A stretch of 64,000 nucleotides of DNA, from the NCBI RefSeq assembly GCF_000380125.1, contig NZ_KB904564.1:1-64000 (forward strand). The letters run 5' to 3'. The notes beneath the pieces were generated by a model. It worked only from the letters and a program-made list of their open reading frames with translations. It was not told the DNA's origin and did no database searches. Source of the stretch: Streptococcus ovis DSM 16829. Its GTDB lineage: Bacteria; Bacillota; Bacilli; Lactobacillales; Streptococcaceae. A program made the position numbers and the translations under genes. Numbering within the stretch: the stretch's first letter is position 1; each line of letters begins with the position of its first letter. This document shows, one piece after another, positions 8,772-16,935 of the stretch.

Positions 8772-9656
8772 ATGATTCAATGGTGGCAAATTTTACTACT
8801 TACCTTGTATTCAGCTTATCAAATCCTTGATGAGTTGACTATTGTGTCGTCTGCTGGTTCACCTGTTTTTGCAGGTTTCATCGCAGGTTTGATTATGGGA
8901 GATATCGAAACTGGTCTGTGGATCGGTGGTAGTCTTCAATTGATGGTACTCGGTGTTGGTACTTTTGGTGGTGCATCACGTATCGATGCAACTTCTGGTG
9001 CGGTATTGGCAACTGCTTTCTCAGTAGCGCAGGGCATCAAGCCTGAATTGGCAGTTTCTACGATTGCGGTACCAGTAGCGGCCCTTATGGTTTATACTGA
9101 CGTTCTGGGTCGTTTCTCAACTACTTTCTTCGCACACCGTGTAGATGCTGCGGTAGAACGCTTTGACTATGCGGGTATTGAACGCAACTACCTTCTTGGT
9201 GCAGTGCCTTGGGCTCTCTCTCGTGCACTTCCAGTCTTTATCGCTCTTGCATTTGGTTCTGGTGCCGTTCAAGCACTCGTTGACGGCGTGGCAAAAGTTC
9301 AATGGCTTGCTGATGGGTTGACACTTGCTGGTAAGATGCTTCCAGGTCTTGGTTTTGCAATCTTGCTTCACTACTTACCTGTTAAACGCAACTTCCACTA
9401 TTTAGCTCTTGGTTTTGCTATTACAGCAATGTTGACTGTTGTTTACGGAGGTCTTTCTTCACTTGGTGGTGCAGTTGCTGGTGTGGTGGAAGGATTTGAT
9501 CCAAGTGCATTCAGCAAAGGCCTTCCAATGATTGGTATTGCCATTATTGGTGCTGGTCTTGCGACTATTCATTACAAAAATGGTCAAAATGTCCAAGTTG
9601 TTGAAAAAAGCGTAGGCGTATCAGAAAGTGGGGAAATTGAAGATGACGAAATCTAA
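8772..9656 (+). CDS. gadW: PTS EIIC, mannose/sorbose family
   Basis: A 294-residue integral membrane protein with the many glycine-rich hydrophobic segments typical of mannose-family IIC (for example the stretch from AGFIAGLIMGDIETGLWIGG). It forms the sugar path with IID. A strong AGGAGG precedes the start. Its last 14 bases overlap the IID start, so the two are translationally coupled. Confidence 0.9.
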   Translation: MIQWWQILLLTLYSAYQILDELTIVSSAGSPVFAGFIAGLIMGDIETGLWIGGSLQLMVLGVGTFGGASRIDATSGAVLATAFSVAQGIKPELAVSTIAVPVAALMVYTDVLGRFSTTFFAHRVDAAVERFDYAGIERNYLLGAVPWALSRALPVFIALAFGSGAVQALVDGVAKVQWLADGLTLAGKMLPGLGFAILLHYLPVKRNFHYLALGFAITAMLTVVYGGLSSLGGAVAGVVEGFDPSAFSKGLPMIGIAIIGAGLATIHYKNGQNVQVVEKSVGVSESGEIEDDEI

Positions 9657-10452
9657 TTATAAATTAACAAAAGAAGATTTTAATCAAATCAACAAACGTA
9701 GTCTCTTTACCTTCCAATGGGGATGGAACTATGAGCGGATGCAAGCTTCAGGTTACTTGTATCATATCTTGCCACAATTACGTAAGATTTATGGAGATGG
9801 AACACCTGAGTTAAAAGAAATGATGAAGACCCATACGCAGTTCTTCAATACTTCTAACTTCTTCCATACCATTATTACAGGTATCGACCTTGCTCTTGAA
9901 GAAAATGAGGGAGTTAGTGCAAAAGATGCTGTTAATGGTGTAAAGACTGGTCTGATGGGGCCATTTGCACCAATTGGAGATTCACTCTTTGCATCTCTTG
10001 TACCAGCGATTATGGGTTCCATCGCTGCTGGTCTTGCTATCAATGGAAACCCACTCGGTATTGTTCTTTGGGTGGCAGTTCAAATGGTTATCAACGTCTT
10101 TCGTTGGAAACAATTGGAAATTGCTTATAAGGAAGGAACGAAGCTCGTTACGACGATGCGCGATAAATTGACTGCTCTAGTTGATGCTGCTTCTGTAATG
10201 GGTGTCTTCATGGTTGGTGCCTTGATTGCAACCATGATTAACTTCCAAATTATTGCAGCTCCGCAAATTGGTGAAAAAGTGATTAATATCCAAGATCTCT
10301 TCAACCAAATCTTCCCTCGCTTAGTGCCAGCTCTCTTTACAGGTCTTCTTTTCTGGTTGCTTGGTCGCAAGGGTATGACTTCAACTAAAGCAATCTTGAT
10401 CATTATTGTGTTTGCATTGGCAATGGCATTCTTCAAGATCCTAGGTGTGTAA
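9643..10452 (+). CDS. gadE: PTS EIID, mannose/sorbose family
   Basis: A 269-residue membrane protein with the family signature region FTFQWGWNYERMQASGYLY and an acidic/glycine segment GLMGPFAPIGDSLF. ATG at 9643 with GGGGA upstream is preferred over a GTG five codons earlier. It overlaps the IIC 3' end. IID pairs with IIC in the transporter. Confidence 0.9.
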   Translation: MTKSNYKLTKEDFNQINKRSLFTFQWGWNYERMQASGYLYHILPQLRKIYGDGTPELKEMMKTHTQFFNTSNFFHTIITGIDLALEENEGVSAKDAVNGVKTGLMGPFAPIGDSLFASLVPAIMGSIAAGLAINGNPLGIVLWVAVQMVINVFRWKQLEIAYKEGTKLVTTMRDKLTALVDAASVMGVFMVGALIATMINFQIIAAPQIGEKVINIQDLFNQIFPRLVPALFTGLLFWLLGRKGMTSTKAILIIIVFALAMAFFKILGV

Positions 10453-10464
10453 GGGAGGATGAAG

Positions 10465-10869
10465 ATGGCGAGACAATTAGTATTAGTCAGTCATGGTCGT
10501 TTCTGTGAAGAGTTGAAAAAAAGTACAGAAATGATTATGGGACCGCAGGATGGGATTCACGCAGTCGCTCTCTTACCAGAAGAAGGTCCGGAAGATTTTC
10601 AGAAAAAGTTTGAGGCAGTTATTGCAGAGTTAGACGATTTTGTCGTCTTTGCAGACTTGCTGGGTGGCACACCTTGTAATGTTGTCTCACGCTTAATCCT
10701 AGAAGGTCGCTCGATTTCCCTTTATGCTGGGATGAATATGCCAATGGTCATCGGCTATCTAAATGGCGTATTGGTCGGTGAAGAAGTAGATTATGTTGAC
10801 TTTGCTACTAGTAATATCAAACATGTCAATGACTTGCTAAGCGCAGATGATGATGACGAGGATGAATAA
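10465..10869 (+). CDS. gadF: PTS EIIA, mannose/sorbose family
   Basis: A 134-residue IIA protein with H10 in LVLVSHGRFCEEL as the likely phosphorylation site accepting phosphate from HPr, and the LLGGTPCN loop typical of mannose-family IIA. The second of two in-frame ATGs is chosen because GGGAGG is only a base or two from the first. It ends in an acidic tail (DDDDEDE). In S. pneumoniae agaS follows this gene; here it does not. Confidence 0.9.
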   Translation: MARQLVLVSHGRFCEELKKSTEMIMGPQDGIHAVALLPEEGPEDFQKKFEAVIAELDDFVVFADLLGGTPCNVVSRLILEGRSISLYAGMNMPMVIGYLNGVLVGEEVDYVDFATSNIKHVNDLLSADDDDEDE

Positions 10870-10872
10870 AAC

Positions 10873-10985
10873 TGGTATACTATAGTTGTGAAACTTGATG
10901 AGGACTCTCTCTAGCTAGCAACTAATGACGATGCTTTAAGTATCCAAAGAGAGACTCAGCAATTGCTTGAGTCCTCTTTGTGTTT
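10873..10985 (+). ncRNA. Candidate small RNA or galM leader
   Basis: An extended -10 (TGgTATACT, 10873-10881) right after the IIA gene is followed by GAGGACT (10900-10906), CTCTCT, AGAGAG and AGTCCTC (10970-10976), which can pair over a long range, and by an inner near-palindrome around gcaattgc. A short T-rich stretch follows. This could be an independent sRNA or a structured leader for galM. No family is recognised. Confidence 0.35.
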
Positions 10986-11026
10986 ATAGAAATATTTGGA
11001 AACGAAAACCAAGGAGGTTTGTATAG

Positions 11027-12022
11027 ATGATTGAAGTTTGTCCTTTTGGTACGGGAAAAGCACACTTGTATTGCCTAACGAATGAAAATGGGATGCAAGT
11101 GACAGTGACAAATTTTGGGGCTCGGTTGGTGGATATTGTGCTTCCTGTCAATGGAAAGCGATCGGTTAGTTTATCAGCCGCCTCAGATGTGGAGTATCGT
11201 GACAAAGATGTTTATGTCGGCTCCACAGTAGCTCCTGTTGCAGGTAGAATTGCTGGGGCAGCGACTGAGATTAAGGGAGAAATCTATCGATTGACAGAAA
11301 ATGAACCAGGCAAAACCCTTCACAGTGGGATAAACACAGCGAACGAGCAGTATTGGCAGGCAAGGGTTGAGGAAGAAGCGAATCAAGTTCATTTTTATTT
11401 GACACTCCCCGATGCTTACAATGGTTTTCCTGGTCCAGTTGCCATCAAGGCTAGTTATCAGTTGACAGAGGAAAATGAGATCCGTATCCGCTATTGGGCA
11501 CGTTCAGAAAAAGATACGATTTTTAATCCAACCAACCATGTTTATTTCAATCTATCGGGAGATTTTAGTCAAAGTGTGGCAAGCCACCAAATGCAGATTC
11601 ATGCCGATCAGTTTATCCCACTAGGCGATGATAATTTGCCAACGGGGGAATTTCAATCCGTTGTGGGGACACCGTTTGATTTTCGCCAGCCAGCTCCAAT
11701 TGGACAAGGATTAATGGGTACACATCCTCAAAATCGCCTTGTTAATGGCTATGATCACCCTTGGCTACTCAACCAATCAGAAGTACCAGTAGAAGTGGTG
11801 AGTCCCGATGAAAAAGTTCGATTGCTCATGCGTACCAATCAACCAGCTGTGATTGTATATACCTATAATCACGGCCCAACTGCAATGGCAGAGCGACACA
11901 CGGCCTTTAGCTTGGAATGCCAGGCCTTGCCAAATGCCTGTAACATCGATCATTTTGGATCGATTTTGTTGGAAAAAAATCAGGAATTTGTCAGTGAATG
12001 TTCCTATCAGTTTCTTTTTTAG
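11027..12022 (+). CDS. galM: Aldose 1-epimerase (galactose mutarotase)
   Basis: A 331-residue cytosolic GalM-fold enzyme that interconverts alpha and beta anomers of galactose or glucose. Family residues visible are the histidine in NPTNHVYFNL (proton donor) and the glutamate in FSLECQALPNACN (general base). AAGGAGG precedes the start. It closes the bga operon and would feed galactose released by BgaC into the Leloir pathway. It is separated from the PTS genes by a structured 157-base spacer, so it may have its own transcript. Confidence 0.92.
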   Translation: MIEVCPFGTGKAHLYCLTNENGMQVTVTNFGARLVDIVLPVNGKRSVSLSAASDVEYRDKDVYVGSTVAPVAGRIAGAATEIKGEIYRLTENEPGKTLHSGINTANEQYWQARVEEEANQVHFYLTLPDAYNGFPGPVAIKASYQLTEENEIRIRYWARSEKDTIFNPTNHVYFNLSGDFSQSVASHQMQIHADQFIPLGDDNLPTGEFQSVVGTPFDFRQPAPIGQGLMGTHPQNRLVNGYDHPWLLNQSEVPVEVVSPDEKVRLLMRTNQPAVIVYTYNHGPTAMAERHTAFSLECQALPNACNIDHFGSILLEKNQEFVSECSYQFLF

Positions 12023-12113
12023 ATTTGAGAGAAAAGACTTCCTAGCCTTTTTTTATCTGAAAAACCTTGTAAAATATGATATAATGATGAGAATAAAGGA
12101 CAAGGGGAACACG

Positions 12114-12347
12114 ATGAATGACATTGATTTAACTCTACCCGTTGCGCAGGTGGTGGAGAATCATCCAGAGCTGCTCGATATTCTAGTAGAACTGGGTTTT
12201 AACCCCCTAGCAAATCCTATCATGCGTCATACAGTCGGACGGAGAGTGTCCATCAAGCAAGGCGCAAAATTGAATGGGTTGGATCTAGGTGTGATTCAAC
12301 AGACCTTGGAATACAATGGTTACAAAGTGCTAGGAGGAGAAGAATGA
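12114..12347 (+). CDS. DUF1858 domain protein
   Basis: A 77-residue protein made of one DUF1858 domain (VAQVVENHPELLDILVELGF...LNGLDLGVIQQTL). Such domains often accompany DUF438/hemerythrin proteins and are suspected, not proven, to act in iron-sulfur or redox sensing. The start follows GGGGAA, and a TATAAT lies about 30 bases upstream. Its stop overlaps the next gene by 4 bases (ATGA), showing translational coupling. Confidence 0.85.
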   Translation: MNDIDLTLPVAQVVENHPELLDILVELGFNPLANPIMRHTVGRRVSIKQGAKLNGLDLGVIQQTLEYNGYKVLGGEE

Positions 12348-13678
12348 GCGATGAACGCATTCTTGTTTTGAGAGATATTTTGCTGGATTTGCACAATGGA
12401 GCCAGTCCAGAATCCGTTCAGGCTCGGTTTGATGAGACTTTTTCAGGGGTTTCTGCTTTGGAAATTTCTCTCATGGAACACGAATTGATGAGTTCGGATA
12501 CAGGGATTACCTTCGAAGATGTCATGGAACTCTGTGATGTGCATGCTAATCTGTTCAAGAATGCTATTCAGGGTGTGGATGCCGACGACATGGATCATCC
12601 GGGGCACCCAGTCCGTATCTTTAAAGATGAAAATCTTGCTCTACGAGCAGCCATTATCCGAGTCCGTAGGCTGTTGGAGAATTACGAAACAGCAGACGAC
12701 AATGCCACTCGGCTTGAATTAGCCAAGGGCTTAAAACGGCAGATGGGCTTGCTGGGGCAGTTTAGCCGTCATTATCGCAGAAAGGAAGAGCTCTTTTTCC
12801 CTATCATGGAACGATATGGTCATGATGTTCCGCCTAAGGTCATGTGGGGTGTGGATGACCAGATTCGAGACTTGTTCCAAGTAGCAGAAGCTTCTATTTC
12901 AGCCTTGACTGAAAATGTCGAACAGGCTAAGACAGACTTTGAAAGCTTTGTGACAGAGTTTGAAGCCATGATTTTCAAGGAAGAATCCATCTTACTGATG
13001 ATTTTACTGGAGACCTTCTCTCAGGATGACTGGCTGCTGATTGCTTCAGAAAGTGAACATTTTGGCTACGCTATTATCCGTCCGTCAGAGGTTTGGAAGC
13101 CATATCGCCAAGATTTCACAAGAAAAGATGTAGGTTGTGAGACAGAGGACACTTCTATTGAAACCACTAGTTTGGCAGAAACACATGTGATTGATACGCA
13201 GGAAGGACAGTTCACGATTACCTTTACACCCAAGGTAGAGCAGGCCGTCAATCGGACGACGCCTCAACCATTTGGCAATGGCTATTTGTCTGTGGAAGAA
13301 GCCAATCTCATTTTGAATCATTTGCCGATGGAAATTACCTTTGTGAATAAAGACGATATATTCCAATACTACAACGATAGCGTGCCGACTGAGGAAATGA
13401 TGTTTAAGCGAACGCCTTCGCAGGTGGGACGAAATGTGGAACTCTGTCACCCGCCTAAGTTGCTACCAAAGGTAAAACGGATTTTTGCAGCTCTGCGTTC
13501 AGGGGAAAAGGACAAGTTTGAGATGTGGTTCAACTCAGAATCTCGTGGTCAATTTGTCCATGTGACCTATGCGGCGGTGCGAGACCTTGCAGGAAACTTC
13601 CAAGGTGTGTTAGAATATGTGCAGGATATCGCTCCATATCGGGCAATCGACACAGATACTTACAGGGAGATAGACTAG
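12344..13678 (+). CDS. DUF438, hemerythrin and PAS domain protein
   Basis: A 444-residue cytosolic protein with DUF438 at the N terminus (about 5-75), a hemerythrin-like HHE region (about 85-235; DHPGHPVRIFKDEN, RHYRRKEELFFPIMERYGHD, KEESILLMILLETF) and a C-terminal PAS domain (about 310-430). The His/Glu pattern could hold a di-iron centre. Redox, oxygen or nitric-oxide sensing is plausible from domain content but unproven. Coupled to the DUF1858 gene upstream and to a DUF1912 gene directly downstream. Confidence 0.88.
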   Translation: MSDERILVLRDILLDLHNGASPESVQARFDETFSGVSALEISLMEHELMSSDTGITFEDVMELCDVHANLFKNAIQGVDADDMDHPGHPVRIFKDENLALRAAIIRVRRLLENYETADDNATRLELAKGLKRQMGLLGQFSRHYRRKEELFFPIMERYGHDVPPKVMWGVDDQIRDLFQVAEASISALTENVEQAKTDFESFVTEFEAMIFKEESILLMILLETFSQDDWLLIASESEHFGYAIIRPSEVWKPYRQDFTRKDVGCETEDTSIETTSLAETHVIDTQEGQFTITFTPKVEQAVNRTTPQPFGNGYLSVEEANLILNHLPMEITFVNKDDIFQYYNDSVPTEEMMFKRTPSQVGRNVELCHPPKLLPKVKRIFAALRSGEKDKFEMWFNSESRGQFVHVTYAAVRDLAGNFQGVLEYVQDIAPYRAIDTDTYREID

Positions 13679-13933
13679 GTGACTTACGAACAAGAATTTT
13701 TAAAAGAGTTTGCAGCTTGGATTGAAACGCAGGTGATGATTAACCAGATGGCGATGGACGAAAGCCGCCGTGTTCTTGAAGAAGACAAGGATGAGCGAGC
13801 GGCTGACGCCTATATTCGTTATGAAAGTAAATTGGATGCCTATCAATTTATCCAAGGAAAATTTGAAAATTATAAGGCAGGCAAGGGATTTCATGATTTA
13901 CCAGACGGTTTGTTTGGACAAAAACATTATTAA
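13679..13933 (+). CDS. DUF1912 family protein
   Basis: An 84-residue acidic helical protein of the streptococcal DUF1912 family, function unknown. It starts with GTG immediately after the stop of the DUF438 gene, so it depends on re-initiation. The conserved core RYESKLDAYQFIQGKFENYK is typical of the family. There is no membrane segment. Confidence 0.85.
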   Translation: MTYEQEFLKEFAAWIETQVMINQMAMDESRRVLEEDKDERAADAYIRYESKLDAYQFIQGKFENYKAGKGFHDLPDGLFGQKHY

Positions 13934-13960
13934 AATAAAAACCACAAAAAGGAGAAAAAA

Positions 13961-14365
13961 ATGGCAAATAAAAAAGTAAATCGTAAAAAACAATTGAGAA
14001 AACAATTTGCAGCAATGAAAAAAGCTGGTAAAGCATTTGGTGAAACTGTAGCAGAAACAGCACAAACTGTTGCGCATCAAACAGCTGAAAGAGCTCACGA
14101 AATGGTTGAGGCAGTAAAAGAAAAGGTAGAAGAGGGCAAAGAAGCCGTCCAAAAGGCAACCCAAAAAGCTGAGGCAAGTCTGGAAGACTTAACAGAAGAG
14201 TTAACGGGATTGGCAGAGGCGCGCATCGAGACATTCTACTCAGCAGGCATTCGCACAGCAAAAGATTTTGCAAAATGGACGGAAAAAGAACTCTTAGAAC
14301 TCAAGGGAATCGGTCCTGCAACTATCAAGCAACTAAAAGAATTGGGTGTGACGTTTAAAAAATAA
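13961..14365 (+). CDS. HhH protein with basic N-terminal helix
   Basis: A 134-residue protein with three parts: a strongly basic N terminus (residues 4-24, rich in K and R), an Ala/Glu/Lys-rich amphipathic helix (about 25-80), and a C-terminal helix-hairpin-helix (ELLELKGIGPATIKQLKELG, about 110-130). HhH motifs bind DNA backbones without sequence preference. A nucleoid-associated or DNA-protecting role is possible but unproven. A strong AAGGAG precedes the ATG. I do not recognise a named family. It lies just upstream of the valS T-box leader. Confidence 0.75.
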   Translation: MANKKVNRKKQLRKQFAAMKKAGKAFGETVAETAQTVAHQTAERAHEMVEAVKEKVEEGKEAVQKATQKAEASLEDLTEELTGLAEARIETFYSAGIRTAKDFAKWTEKELLELKGIGPATIKQLKELGVTFKK

Positions 14366-14376
14366 CCTCAATCCAG

Positions 14377-14405
14377 TTGCCTTGCGGTTAGAAATCTGTT
14401 AAAAT
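14377..14405 (+). promoter_or_regulatory. Promoter of the valS operon
   Basis: TTGCCT (14377-14382), 17-bp spacer, TAAAAT (14400-14405), immediately upstream of the T-box leader. Confidence 0.55.
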
Positions 14406-14410
14406 AAGTA

Positions 14411-14604
14411 CATTCAGAGGTGTTTTGAAGACGAGTTGTCACAGAAAGCGGTGTTGCTGAGAAATCCGCACAACTATCAAAACTGGTTGCTGAAAGTGAA
14501 AATAGAATAAACAAAGTTGCGGGTATCTTACCCGAAATTGGGTGGTACCGCGGAAATCGTAAACGAATTTCGTCCCTGTCAGTATTGACAGGGGCGTTTT
14601 TTTA
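14411..14604 (+). promoter_or_regulatory. T-box leader (valine) with terminator
   Basis: The T-box sequence ttgggtggtaccgcgg is at 14537-14552. Upstream stem I elements include gagttgt...acaact and gcgg...ccgc. The factor-independent terminator CGTCCCTGTC/GACAGGGGCG plus T-tract spans 14571-14603. Uncharged tRNA would favour the antiterminator and read-through. Valine is inferred because the operon ends in valS; I could not fix the specifier codon with confidence. Confidence 0.9.
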
Positions 14605-14624
14605 TCATAGTGGAGGAGGTCTCA

Positions 14625-15185
14625 ATGAAAGAATTCAAAGAACGGATAACAGAACGCTTGTATTTGAGACCCGTTCGCTTAATGGATGCGGAAACCATGT
14701 ATGACTACGGACATCGTCCAGAAGTGGCGCGTCTAGCTGGTTTCCCAGTGAATCAATCTGCTGAAGAGTGCCAACAGTTTATCCAGATGGATTTGAATAA
14801 AACGGATGAGGCAGTTCTACAACGGATTTATGCGATTTGTCTGAAGGGTCAGGACAGGCTGATGGGGACAGTTAGTTTTGCCAAAGAAATCAAACCAGAT
14901 ATTCTGGAGATTGGCTATGTCTTGCATCCAGATTTGTGGGGACAAGGCCTGATGCCAGAGGCGGCTGGTTCATTAGTGGACTTCGGTTTTACAGAGTTAG
15001 AACTTCACAAAATTGAAATTGCGGTCTATGATCACAATTCTCAAAGTCAGCGTGTGGCGGAGAAATTAGGTTTTCAACTGGAAGCTAGATTACGCAAGCG
15101 GAAAAAGATTGATGGATACTATCGAGATAAATTGATCTTTGGATTATTGCGAGAAGAATGGGAGGAACAACATGGAAGCATTTAA
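14625..15185 (+). CDS. GNAT N-acetyltransferase (RimJ/RimL type)
   Basis: A 186-residue GNAT fold protein. It opens ITERLYLRPVRLMDAETM, and the acetyl-CoA region is LHPDLWGQGLMPEAAGSLVDFGF followed by LHKIEIAVYDHNSQSQRVAEKLGF. The family acetylates protein N termini or small amines; the substrate is unknown. ATG at 14625 follows GGAGGAGG; an upstream in-frame GTG overlaps that site and is rejected. First gene behind the T-box and paralogous to the gene at 16354. Confidence 0.88.
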   Translation: MKEFKERITERLYLRPVRLMDAETMYDYGHRPEVARLAGFPVNQSAEECQQFIQMDLNKTDEAVLQRIYAICLKGQDRLMGTVSFAKEIKPDILEIGYVLHPDLWGQGLMPEAAGSLVDFGFTELELHKIEIAVYDHNSQSQRVAEKLGFQLEARLRKRKKIDGYYRDKLIFGLLREEWEEQHGSI

Positions 15186-15789
15186 CACAAACAAACTCGT
15201 TTGGACACGTGAGCCCAAATCTTATCAGATTTCTGAACAGGAAATTACGATTGAAACCCTGCCTCATACCGACCTTTGGCAGCGAACTTATTATCATTTT
15301 CGCAATGACAATGCGCCTGTCCTGCAGATGACAACAGAGGAGCAGTATTTCTCTTTTGTGGTCAAGACGACCTTTGATAGTCACCATCGCTTCGACCAAT
15401 GTGGTGTGGTGGTCTATCTGGATAGCGACAACTGGATTAAGGGCTCCATTGAATATGAAAATGAAGCCTTTCAGCATCTAGGTAGTGTCGTGACCAATCA
15501 GGGCTATTCAGATTGGGCGACGGTAGAAATTCCAGCCGAAACCAACAGCATGTGGTACCGCCTCAGTCGTCGCGGTCAAGATTTCCGAATTGAAAATTCA
15601 ACAGACGGTGTGACCTTCAAGCAAATGCGAATTGCCCACTTGGCAAAAGCAACCGATGAGATTTCCTTTGGGCTTTACGCTTGTAGCCCAGAGGATTCCT
15701 CTTTCAAGGCAACTTTTACTAATTTTGAATTGCAAGAGTGTCAATGGCAAGCCCATGATGGGCAAGCGCCTGATGAGGAGATGAATTGA
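15172..15789 (+). CDS. DUF1349 family protein
   Basis: A 205-residue soluble protein that looks like the DUF1349 family, a concanavalin-like beta-sandwich that may bind sugar (QCGVVVYLDSDNWIKGSIEYE; GLYACSPEDSSFKATFTNFEL). GGGAGG precedes the ATG, which overlaps the end of the acetyltransferase gene by 14 bases. No signal peptide. The function is unknown; it is co-transcribed under the T-box. Confidence 0.8.
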   Translation: MEAFNTNKLVWTREPKSYQISEQEITIETLPHTDLWQRTYYHFRNDNAPVLQMTTEEQYFSFVVKTTFDSHHRFDQCGVVVYLDSDNWIKGSIEYENEAFQHLGSVVTNQGYSDWATVEIPAETNSMWYRLSRRGQDFRIENSTDGVTFKQMRIAHLAKATDEISFGLYACSPEDSSFKATFTNFELQECQWQAHDGQAPDEEMN

Positions 15790-16379
15790 AGCAAAAATTT
15801 GATACTACAAAATTTTATTATGGTTTTCCAATTTATATTTTAGGCTACAAGGATGAAAAGTTTGGTTATAACATCACAACGTCTAGCTCTTCCTACAGTT
15901 TAGGTGAGATGCTGGTAATGGGGATGTTTAAGGGAAGTAATGCGGTCGAGCAAATCCAACGTTATCAATCTTTCACATTGAATATACCAACTGAGGAACA
16001 AGCTTTCTTGATGGAACGCGCAGGTTTTCTAACACGCAGAGACAAACTTAGTTTACTTAATGTGAATTATAGTATGGCAGAGACAATTGATGCTCCGTTG
16101 TTGGATGATTGTCCTGTGTCCTTAGAGTGTGTTGTGGAAGCCGTTCAAGAATTTGACAATTATGTCAATTTCACCGCCCGCATTGTCAACCGTTGGGTCG
16201 ATGCTAGTCTGTTAGACGAGAAGGGGCATTTCAAGTCAGAAGCCTTCTATCCTATAGAATATATGGGAGATGGTAAAGCACGGATTTACCGCTATTTGGA
16301 TGAGGAAAAGTCTGAAAAATTAGGGCAGTATAGTAAGAAGGGGAGAAAATATCATGATAAGAATCTTAGGAAAAATTGA
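15786..16379 (+). CDS. Flavin reductase-like protein (FMN split barrel)
   Basis: A 197-residue protein that reads like the flavin reductase/FMN-binding split-barrel family (ILGYKDEKFGYNITTSSSSYSL; FTLNIPTEEQAFLMERAG). It probably binds FMN; the physiological partner is unknown. TTG start with GAGGAG upstream, overlapping the DUF1349 stop by 4 bases. The 3' end overlaps the next gene by 26 bases. Confidence 0.75.
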   Translation: MKQKFDTTKFYYGFPIYILGYKDEKFGYNITTSSSSYSLGEMLVMGMFKGSNAVEQIQRYQSFTLNIPTEEQAFLMERAGFLTRRDKLSLLNVNYSMAETIDAPLLDDCPVSLECVVEAVQEFDNYVNFTARIVNRWVDASLLDEKGHFKSEAFYPIEYMGDGKARIYRYLDEEKSEKLGQYSKKGRKYHDKNLRKN

Positions 16380-16935
16380 GAATAATATCTTGCCAGATGT
16401 TGAAACTGACCGTCTTTACTTACGCCAACGGACAGTGGCAGATGCAGCAGATGTATTTGAGTACGCCAAGTTGGCTGAGGTTTCCTATCCTGCGGGATTT
16501 CCGCCCGTCGCAACCTTGGAAGATGAGATTTATTATATTGAAAATATCTTGCCAAAGCGTTCTCAGGAACACAATATCCCTTCCGGCTATGGCATTACTC
16601 TAAAGGGTGAAGATAAGGTTATTGGCTCTATTGATTTTAATCATCGTCATGCCGATGATGTGCTGGAGATAGGCTATCTCCTCCACCCTGATTACTGGAA
16701 TCAAGGAATTGTAACCGAGGCTGCTCAGGCCCTACTGGAAATTGGTTTTACACTTCTCAATCTCCATAAGATTGAAATCGGCTGTTACGACTATAACATT
16801 GGCAGTCGCCGCGTTGCAGAAAAACTCGGTTTCACCCTCGAGGCCACCATCCGTGACCGCAAAGACGCCCAAGGCAATCGCTGTGCAGATTTACGGTATG
16901 GATTGCTGAAGAGTGAGTGGGAGGCTCGGTTATGA
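16354..16935 (+). CDS. GNAT N-acetyltransferase, second paralogue
   Basis: A 193-residue GNAT protein similar along its length to the one at 14625 (shared LEIGY-LHPD-W-QG, LHKIEI, RVAEKLGF). The two probably arose by duplication and now flank two unrelated genes in the same operon. The substrate is unknown. The start follows GGGGAGA inside the preceding coding region, and the stop overlaps the next ATG (ATGA). Confidence 0.87.
   Translation: MIRILGKIENNILPDVETDRLYLRQRTVADAADVFEYAKLAEVSYPAGFPPVATLEDEIYYIENILPKRSQEHNIPSGYGITLKGEDKVIGSIDFNHRHADDVLEIGYLLHPDYWNQGIVTEAAQALLEIGFTLLNLHKIEIGCYDYNIGSRRVAEKLGFTLEATIRDRKDAQGNRCADLRYGLLKSEWEARL

Noticed and set aside
13848-14273. Leucine-rich minus-strand frames opposite the HhH gene
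   Set aside because: Shadow of a lysine/alanine-rich gene; the plus-strand gene has a strong ribosome site and a recognisable domain.
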